A stretch of DNA of 21,136 nucleotides from Actinobacteria bacterium RBG_16_64_13 (lineage in GTDB: Bacteria; Actinomycetota; Thermoleophilia; RBG-16-64-13): positions 12,197 through 33,332 of the forward strand of contig MELN01000007.1 of assembly GCA_001768675.1 (NCBI GenBank), given 5' to 3'. A model generated the notes under the pieces. It was given only the letters and a program-made list of their open reading frames with translations. It made no database searches and was not told the DNA's origin. A program made the translations under genes and the position numbers. Positions 15,567 through 21,136 of the stretch are shown here, in pieces; position 1 is the first letter of the stretch; each line of letters begins with the position of its first letter.

Positions 15567-16344
15567 ACAGCGCGCGCCGCTCCAGCCGCACCCGGCGGCG
15601 CGCCCGTCGCGTGACCCGCATGAAGCTCACGAAGTGCGACCAAGGACGGATGTCGCTCGTCTCGGTGCCATAGATGGTCTTGATGGGCACCCAGGCCAGC
15701 TTGTATCCCCGGCCGACACAGATGGCGATCTCTTCCACTTCGAACGCAAAACCCACTTCGGGGCTGGAGAGGGCGGCTTCGGCCAGGCGGCGGGTGCGCA
15801 GCCTGTATCCCGATTGGTTGTCGGGGATCCTCTCGCCTAGTGCCCAGGAAAACAGTAGCCGGCTGACGCTGTTAGTGAACCATCGGATCGGCGGCATGCT
15901 GCCATAGTCGCGGGCGCCGACCACTAGGTCCGCTCCACTGTCATGCCAGACCTTGATGATCGCCGGCGCCTCCGCGGGATCGTGTTGGCCGTCACCGTCC
16001 AAGGTGAGGATCGCCGTCCAAGCGGCACCAGGGCCGGCCCCTCCCGCGAGCAGTTCCCCGTCGAGCGCTGCGCGAAAGCCGGCCTTGAGGGCCGCTCCCT
16101 TGCCGCGGTTGGGCGTCACCGAGAGGACGCTCGCTCCTGCGGCGCGCGCCGCCTCGCCCGTGTCGTCGGTCGAGCCATCATCGACCGCCAGCACCGGGAG
16201 GCCCTGGGCCAGCAACGCCCGCACCACCGCGCCAATCCGGGGCCCCTCGTTGTGCGCGGGCACAACAGCAAGCACCTCCGAGAGTCCCGACGAGTCGTTG
16301 GCGCTCACCGGCATGCCTCGCCGGGCGCCCGGCTCGCTATCCAC
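15559..16344 (-). CDS. GT2-family glycosyltransferase (dolichyl-phosphate mannosyltransferase-like)
   Basis: 261 residues with one GT-A domain. It would transfer a sugar from a nucleotide-sugar to a lipid phosphate or glycan acceptor at the membrane face. Motifs are VVPAHNEG, VDDGSTDDT, NRGKGAALKAGF, the metal-binding TLDGDGQHDP and DNQSGYRLRTR. The C-terminus is very basic (MRVTRRARRRVRLERR), which may bring it to the membrane; no TM helix follows. The GTG at 16344 is chosen because GGGAGGG lies five bases upstream; an in-frame ATG at 16314 is weaker. It is 82 bases downstream of the MmpL gene on the same strand and may be the third gene of that operon. Acceptor unknown. Confidence 0.9.
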   Translation of the reverse strand: MDSEPGARRGMPVSANDSSGLSEVLAVVPAHNEGPRIGAVVRALLAQGLPVLAVDDGSTDDTGEAARAAGASVLSVTPNRGKGAALKAGFRAALDGELLAGGAGPGAAWTAILTLDGDGQHDPAEAPAIIKVWHDSGADLVVGARDYGSMPPIRWFTNSVSRLLFSWALGERIPDNQSGYRLRTRRLAEAALSSPEVGFAFEVEEIAICVGRGYKLAWVPIKTIYGTETSDIRPWSHFVSFMRVTRRARRRVRLERRALSS

Positions 16345-16426
16345 AACGCCCTCCCTTGTTGTGCGTCATCGTCGAAGCAACCGCGACCTCGCGCCGGCAC
16401 CGCGCGACTCCGGGCTGGAGCGGCGT

Positions 16427-18706
16427 TCAGCGGGGATTGCGCTTCCAGGCGCTCGGCCACCACCAACTGGCCTTGCCCAGATACACCATCACGGCGGGTA
16501 GGAGCGTCAGCCGGATCAGGATCGTGTCGACGATGATCGCCAATGCGATCCCCAAGCCCAGGATCTTGGTGGTACCGATACTTGTGAACACCCAGGCCCC
16601 AGTGACGATGACCACAAGAAGGGCGGCGCTCACAATGACCCGCGCAGTTCGAACGATGCCTATGGTCACGCTTTCCCGAGCGTCCCCTGTCCTATGCCAG
16701 CGCTCGTGCATGCGCGTCAGCATGAACACCGCGTAATCCATGGTGATGCCGAACAAGATGCAGAGCATTAACACCCGGTTGACGGCATCGATGGTGCCGG
16801 TCGACGTGAAGCGGAGAACACGCTCGAAGGTGTCTCCCTGGAACAACATGACCAACAGTCCATAACTCATCGCCATGGTGGCCAGATTCACCACCACAGC
16901 CAACACCGGAAGGACGAGGCTGTGCAGCAACAGAGCGAACACGATGAGGCTCGTGAACACCACCCAGACGATGACCCACGGGAACAGTGTGTTGAGTTCG
17001 TGGGCGAAGTCGTAGCTGAAGACAGCTTCGCCCGCCACATGCACCGAATAGCCGGCGGGCGGGCTTGAGTCCACGAGTGCCGCCACTAGATTGTCCGTCC
17101 GCAGAGGCGACAGATCATTCTGCCCGACCACGCGATAGAGCACAGCCCCCGGTGCGACCGTAGCCTTGATCAGTTGCTTGAACTGTTCGAGTTGCTCCGC
17201 CGTGATCGTCTGTCCCGAACCGAGCGTTATCCCTTCTGGGGGCACCGTGAAACCGTCGGGATCGTTGAGCAGTTTTTCGAACTGGGGCCACAGCTCTGCC
17301 AGCGCCGTGGGATCGCTGAGCCCGCCAAGGGTGAACGGGCTCTGCGCCGAGGCCACCCCGTCCAGCGCCAGGAGCTGTTGCCCGTAGAAGAAGAGGGACG
17401 CGGCCCGAGTCAGATCGATGGCCGGGTCGCCCTCCCATGTGAGCAACACTAGGATCGGGGAGAGGGCTTGCCGGTCGAATTCTTGATCGAGAATCTCGAG
17501 ACCCTGCCGAGACTCGGCCGCCGGAGGCAGAGCCGCCGCGGACGTCATCTGCGTCTTCATGTTGACCGCGGGATACGCCACTAGGGCGATAAGCGCCATG
17601 GCGACGACGATGGACAACCAGGGCCGCCTCAAGAGCACGCGGGCCCAGCCTTTCCATAGGCGACTGTCATGGGCTTCGTGCAACCTGATCACGGGGATGG
17701 AGTTGATACGATGGCCAAGCACCGCCAGGATGGCCGGCATGAACGTGACCGAGGCAGCCACAGAGAAGAACACGACCAACGCGCCCCCGATGCCGAGAGA
17801 GCGCAGTCCCGGCGACGGGAAGAACACCAGACCCACCACCCCTACCATGACCGCGGCGCCGCTGTAGAGCACCGACCGGCCCGCGCGGGCGGTGGTGACT
17901 ATGATCGCATCCTTCACCGAAGCGCCTTTGTGCAGCTCCTCCCTGAACCGCCAGACGATGAACAAGGCGTAGTCGATGGCGACAGCCAACCCGAGGAGCG
18001 TCGCCACGTTCATGGAGAAGATCGACATACTGGTGAGTTGAGCAAGCAGATACATGCCGCCGAGAGTCACCGTCACGGCCAGGCCTCCGACGATGACCGG
18101 AAGCGCCGCCGCGACCATGCTGCCGAAGACGAACAGTAGAGCTATGAGAGCGACCGGAAGACCGTATACCTCCACCTTTCTCAGATCGGTGAACGAATAC
18201 GTGGAGATGTCGGCGTAGACGGCCGGCTCGCCGGTCACATAGGTCTGGAGGACTATGCTCCTGATGGCATCGCGTATCTGCCCCAATTCCGCCTGAACTT
18301 CCTGTTGAGACGCAGAGAAATTGAGCGCCGCCACCGAGCTCCGTCCGTCCCTGGAGACCATCAGAGTGCTGCCGGTGCTGGCATAGGTTTGGACACCGGT
18401 CAGGTTGGGGATGCCGGCCGCCTTCAGCACGTCGAGAGAAGCCTGCTCCGCGGCTTGAAACACGGTGCTGTCGGCCAGCAGGGTGTCGCTCTTGAAGATG
18501 ACCACGAGGTTGGTCGGGCCCTGGGCGAACTTCTCCTCTATAAGCGCGCCGGCCCGCGCCCCCGGAGCGTCAGGATCGGCGAAGCCGCCGGTCAGCACGT
18601 CTTCGAGGAACGGAGTCGCCGCCAAGCTGACCCCGAACAGCACGACCCACAGGCCTATGACCAGCCACTTGAATCGACACGAGAATCTACCGAGCGCCTC
18701 GAACAT
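16427..18706 (-). CDS. MmpL-family RND transporter
   Basis: 759-residue inner-membrane exporter of the MMPL branch of RND permeases, driven by the proton gradient. TM1 is at about 14-34, then a large extracytoplasmic domain, a five-helix block (about 180-345), one helix near 375, a second extracytoplasmic domain (about 395-560) and a final five-helix block. Both proton-relay Asp-Tyr motifs are present: AIDYALFIVWRFREEL near residue 245 and ITMDYAVFMLTRMHERW near 656. The ATG at 18706 has GGAG eight bases upstream and lies only 4 bases after the tetR-type stop; a longer start at 18754 overlaps that gene. Cargo may be a lipid, peptide or drug; the sequence does not say. Confidence 0.94.
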   Translation of the reverse strand: MFEALGRFSCRFKWLVIGLWVVLFGVSLAATPFLEDVLTGGFADPDAPGARAGALIEEKFAQGPTNLVVIFKSDTLLADSTVFQAAEQASLDVLKAAGIPNLTGVQTYASTGSTLMVSRDGRSSVAALNFSASQQEVQAELGQIRDAIRSIVLQTYVTGEPAVYADISTYSFTDLRKVEVYGLPVALIALLFVFGSMVAAALPVIVGGLAVTVTLGGMYLLAQLTSMSIFSMNVATLLGLAVAIDYALFIVWRFREELHKGASVKDAIIVTTARAGRSVLYSGAAVMVGVVGLVFFPSPGLRSLGIGGALVVFFSVAASVTFMPAILAVLGHRINSIPVIRLHEAHDSRLWKGWARVLLRRPWLSIVVAMALIALVAYPAVNMKTQMTSAAALPPAAESRQGLEILDQEFDRQALSPILVLLTWEGDPAIDLTRAASLFFYGQQLLALDGVASAQSPFTLGGLSDPTALAELWPQFEKLLNDPDGFTVPPEGITLGSGQTITAEQLEQFKQLIKATVAPGAVLYRVVGQNDLSPLRTDNLVAALVDSSPPAGYSVHVAGEAVFSYDFAHELNTLFPWVIVWVVFTSLIVFALLLHSLVLPVLAVVVNLATMAMSYGLLVMLFQGDTFERVLRFTSTGTIDAVNRVLMLCILFGITMDYAVFMLTRMHERWHRTGDARESVTIGIVRTARVIVSAALLVVIVTGAWVFTSIGTTKILGLGIALAIIVDTILIRLTLLPAVMVYLGKASWWWPSAWKRNPR

Positions 18707-18710
18707 ATCT

Positions 18711-19340
18711 TCACTCCGGCTTGGACGACATAAGCAGGGTGACAAAGGCTTCAAGCACCCGGCGCGGATCGGCCGACACCTCGTCGGCCACTTCGGTCAG
18801 GTCGATCGCGTTTATGGACACCATCCCATGGACCAAGGCCCAGCAACCATAGGCCATCTCGGCGGGCGACAAGAGGGGGTCGGCCCCGAAGATCCCCCGC
18901 TCCATGGCTTCGCGGATGGGCTCGCTGATGAGCCGGACCGCCCCCAAGCCGACGGCGGTGCCGCTCGAAGAAGGCAGGCCTTCCTGAGAGGTGGCTGCGA
19001 GGATGCAGCGTAGGTCCATCGGGTTGTCCCGAGCGAAGTCCATGTACGCCATTCCCAGCTCCACCAGTCTCTTCTGCAGCGGCAGATCCGTAGGCACCCG
19101 CCGCAGGTACGCGTCCAGTCGCGCGAACGATTCCGCGAACAGCGCCGCCACTATGTCATCCCGGCTGGAAAAATAGGTGTACAGGGCGGCGGGGCTGAAG
19201 TCGGCCCTCCGCGCCACCTGGCGGAGGCTGAGGGCTTCCGGGCCGACCTCGAGGAGAAGCTCTCTGGCCGCCACCAGGATCTCTTCTCGAGTGCTCATGC
19301 GCCGGCGGTCGCGCCGGGTCAGGCGAGGTTCAGGCTCCAT
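18711..19340 (-). CDS. TetR-family transcriptional regulator with WHG-type C-terminal domain
   Basis: 209-residue repressor-type protein. The N-terminal helix-turn-helix is clear (STREEILVAARELLLEVG, SLRQVARRADFSPAALYTYFSSRDDIVAAL). The C-terminal ligand domain contains GCWALVHGMVSI, the WHG-type signature. The ATG at 19340 (MEPEPRLTRR) has GGAG six bases upstream; ATGs at 19352 and 19364 are in frame but lack one. It is first in a unit with the MmpL exporter (4-base gap). A perfect palindrome lies 26 bases upstream, between this gene and the divergent MFS exporter, so it probably controls itself and one or both exporters. The inducer is unknown. Confidence 0.94.
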   Translation of the reverse strand: MEPEPRLTRRDRRRMSTREEILVAARELLLEVGPEALSLRQVARRADFSPAALYTYFSSRDDIVAALFAESFARLDAYLRRVPTDLPLQKRLVELGMAYMDFARDNPMDLRCILAATSQEGLPSSSGTAVGLGAVRLISEPIREAMERGIFGADPLLSPAEMAYGCWALVHGMVSINAIDLTEVADEVSADPRRVLEAFVTLLMSSKPE

Positions 19341-19359
19341 GATGGACTCCATTGGTGCG

Positions 19360-19385
19360 AACATACATCGTTTGGTAAAACGATG
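19360..19385. promoter_or_regulatory. Palindromic operator candidate for the TetR regulator
   Basis: The perfect 8-bp arms CATCGTTT (19366-19373) and AAACGATG (19378-19385) flank a 4-base GGTA, a 20-bp palindrome of the size usual for TetR-family operators. On the minus strand TATGTT (19365-19360) abuts it and could be the -10 of the regulator gene, which would put the operator in the spacer. No good -35 is seen on either strand. Confidence 0.65.
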
Positions 19386-19496
19386 GACGCCACTACGAAC
19401 ACTGTTCGGTTGATATGCTACCCCGGGTAACCACCGAAGTTCAAGGCCGCCCGGTCTCTCCGCTGCTTCCGAATTCGAACTGATAGACTTCCGGGC

Positions 19497-19538
19497 ATGA
19501 ACGACGTGAGACTGCCCCCAACCGTCCAGACTCTTTGA
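19497..19538 (+). CDS. Candidate 13-codon leader peptide before the MFS gene
   Basis: The ATG at 19497 opens a frame reading MNDVRLPPTVQTL and ends in TGA at 19536-19538, which overlaps the TTG at 19535 as TTGA. This would couple the MFS start to a short upstream ORF, in the same overlap style as other genes here. No ribosome site is seen before the ATG. It may instead mark a frameshift at the MFS N-terminus, or be chance. Confidence 0.25.
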   Translation: MNDVRLPPTVQTL

Positions 19539-20977
19539 CCCTGCGCGCGTTTGACCCGAGCGCTGCCGCCTCCGCTCGGGGTAGCCATGTCCTGTTGGTG
19601 AACTTCCTAGTCGCGTGGGCAGCGGCCTTCACCACCACTTCTATCAACATTGCCCTGCCCTCTATCCAAACCGAGTTCCATCTGGGCGCCATGGCCCTCG
19701 GTTGGCTGCCGCTCGCGTACGTTCTCGCCACCGCCGTGTTCTTGCTTCCCTTCGGGAAGCTGGGCGACACCCTCGGCCGCCGTCTTCTCTTCTTGACTGG
19801 CGTGGCGATCTTCTCCGTCAGTTCGGTGACCCTGTTCTTCGCGAACTCCTATGCGCTGTTGGTGGTCTTCCGTTCCACCCAGGGCCTCGGCGGGGCCATG
19901 ATCTTCAGCACGTCAATGGCCATGGTCACACTCGCCTACCCTCCGGCAAGGCGCGGCTGGGCCATGGGCATCAGCGTGGCGGCGGCATATCTGGGACAGA
20001 CCACCGGGCCGATCCTTGGTGGAGTCATCGTGCATAATTTCGGCTGGCGGAGCCTGTTCTTGGTCACCGGATGCTTCACCTTCTTCACACTCGGCCTTGA
20101 CCTTACGTTGCTACGCAGAGCCGAATGGAAGGAGGAAGGCGTCTCCGGCTTCGACTGGACGGGTGCTACTGCCTGTGCGGTAGCTCTCTCGGCTCTCCTT
20201 CTTGGGTTGTCATGGCTGCCGCTGGTGCGGGGTCTTGTCCTTGTCGTTTTCGGGGTCGCCGGGCTGATACTGTTCGTCTGGTGGGAGGCCCGAGCCAAGG
20301 CACCGCTGATCGCTGTGCATCTGTTCCGGCATAACCGGGTGTTCGCCCTCTCCAACCTCACGGCGCTCGTCAGCTACTCGTCCGTGTGGGCAGTCAGCTT
20401 CCTGATGAGCCTCTACCTGCAGTTCATCAAGGGCCTCAACCCTCAAACCGCTGGCCTGGTGCTCATCACGGGGGTTGCGCTCCAGTGCGTCATGTCGCCC
20501 TTCGGCGGCCGCCTATCCGATCGCATCCAGCCTCGTTGGATCGCCTCGTGGGGCGCTGTGCTTTGCGTCATCGGGCTACTGCTCTTCAGCTTCCTGCAAC
20601 CCGATACGCCGTACTGGTACATCATCCTGGCCCTCTGTCTCCTGGGCGTCGGCTACGGCTTCTTCTCTGGGCCCAATCAGAGCTCGATCATGGGGAGCGT
20701 CGAGCGACGCTACGTGGGGTTCGCGTCCGCGAGCATCGGCATGGTGAGGACGGTCGGCATGGCCATCAGTATCGCCTCCGCGACCCTCGTAATGGTTCTG
20801 ATCGTGGGGCGGCACGACATTCAACCGGCGGACTATCCCAATCTGCTGACCGCAGTGCGCCTGTCGTTCGCCATCTTCACATGCTTGAGCGCTCTCTCGG
20901 TAGTGGCTTCTCTGGTACGGGGGAAGATGCCGGAGCGCGACGCACCGACCGGCAAACCAGCGCCAGGCGCCGGGTAG
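19535..20977 (+). CDS. DHA2-type (EmrB/QacA) MFS exporter
   Basis: 480-residue transporter with about 14 TM helices, the length and pattern of proton-coupled drug exporters of the DHA2 family. TM1 ends in TTTSINIALPSIQTEF, matching motif D1; motif A is GKLGDTLGRRLLF between TM2 and TM3; motif C-like GQTTGPILGGVI lies in TM5. The only possible N-terminal starts are the TTG at 19535 and internal TTG/GTG at 19595/19598; none has a ribosome site, so the start is unsure. The 19535 start leaves 17 residues before TM1, which is normal. It is divergent from the TetR regulator across a palindrome, so it is likely under its control. Substrate unknown. Confidence 0.9.
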   Translation: MTLRAFDPSAAASARGSHVLLVNFLVAWAAAFTTTSINIALPSIQTEFHLGAMALGWLPLAYVLATAVFLLPFGKLGDTLGRRLLFLTGVAIFSVSSVTLFFANSYALLVVFRSTQGLGGAMIFSTSMAMVTLAYPPARRGWAMGISVAAAYLGQTTGPILGGVIVHNFGWRSLFLVTGCFTFFTLGLDLTLLRRAEWKEEGVSGFDWTGATACAVALSALLLGLSWLPLVRGLVLVVFGVAGLILFVWWEARAKAPLIAVHLFRHNRVFALSNLTALVSYSSVWAVSFLMSLYLQFIKGLNPQTAGLVLITGVALQCVMSPFGGRLSDRIQPRWIASWGAVLCVIGLLLFSFLQPDTPYWYIILALCLLGVGYGFFSGPNQSSIMGSVERRYVGFASASIGMVRTVGMAISIASATLVMVLIVGRHDIQPADYPNLLTAVRLSFAIFTCLSALSVVASLVRGKMPERDAPTGKPAPGAG

Positions 20978-21025
20978 CCGTCTGCCTCGGGCGCTTCGTG
21001 CGGCGGCGGGTATCGGCCCCAGTTC

Positions 21026-21136
21026 TTACCAGATCGTCATCGAATCGAGGAACAACCGGCGAAAGTCTGCCTCGTCAGCGGGTCGCGGCGAGAGTTTGGT
21101 CACGCGGTGTTGGGGCAGGACGCCCTCAACGAGCGC
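21026..21136 (-). CDS. C-terminal end of an unrecognised protein (cut by window edge)
   Basis: A minus-strand frame enters from the right edge and reads 36 residues ending RRLFLDSMTIW before TAA (21028-21026). The composition is protein-like (charged, no low complexity), and the convergent arrangement with the MFS gene, with 48 bases between stops, is sensible. I do not recognise the family. Confidence 0.5.
   Translation of the reverse strand, partial: ALVEGVLPQHRVTKLSPRPADEADFRRLFLDSMTIW

Overview
The window is GC-rich (roughly 60-65% by eye), gene-dense and entirely chromosomal in character. GTG/TTG starts, 4-base ATGA/GTGA overlaps, a PstS lipoprotein with a GCGGSD-type lipobox and Thr/Ser linker, an MmpL-type exporter and a WHG-type TetR regulator together suggest an Actinomycetota genome, perhaps a deep or environmental lineage. 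No rRNA, tRNA, transposase, integrase, phage gene or CRISPR array is visible.

Layout. (a) 1-1782, minus: an OmpR-family response regulator and a sensor histidine kinase (the kinase runs off the left edge), coupled by ATGA. (b) 1783-2152: a divergent intergenic region with a nested palindrome and an 11-bp-period direct repeat resembling a PHO box. (c) 2153-4642, plus: a membrane 7TM/PAS/GGDEF/EAL cyclic-di-GMP protein with both catalytic signatures intact. Its stop codon interlocks with that of phoU. (d) 9239-4639, minus: the phosphate operon pstS-pstC-pstA-pstB-phoU. (e) 9437-13558, plus: phoP-phoR and a leaderless UshA-like metallophosphoesterase, divergent from pstS across a three-unit PHO-box-like repeat. 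(f) 13555-14948: a small two-helix membrane ORF that looks like a fragment, a conserved hypothetical protein on the minus strand, and a 370-bp gap with two perfect hairpins. (g) 14949-16344: a membrane-anchored CHRD-domain protein (plus) convergent with a GT2 glycosyltransferase (minus). (h) 16427-20977: a TetR regulator and MmpL exporter (minus) divergent from a 14-TM DHA2-type MFS exporter (plus), with a perfect 20-bp palindrome between them. (i) The last 111 bases are the C-terminus of an unrecognised minus-strand gene.

How it works together. The core is a complete phosphate-sensing and uptake module: PstS captures phosphate, PstCAB imports it, PhoU and Pst inform PhoR, and PhoP acts on the divergent repeat. 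The nucleotidase may release phosphate inside the cell. The c-di-GMP protein ends against phoU and has its own PHO-box-like repeat, so phosphate status may be tied to second-messenger signalling. This is inference. The right third looks like an export module under one TetR repressor. I see no clearly new system; the most interesting signals are the regulatory repeats, the hairpins, the leaderless phosphatase and the c-di-GMP link.
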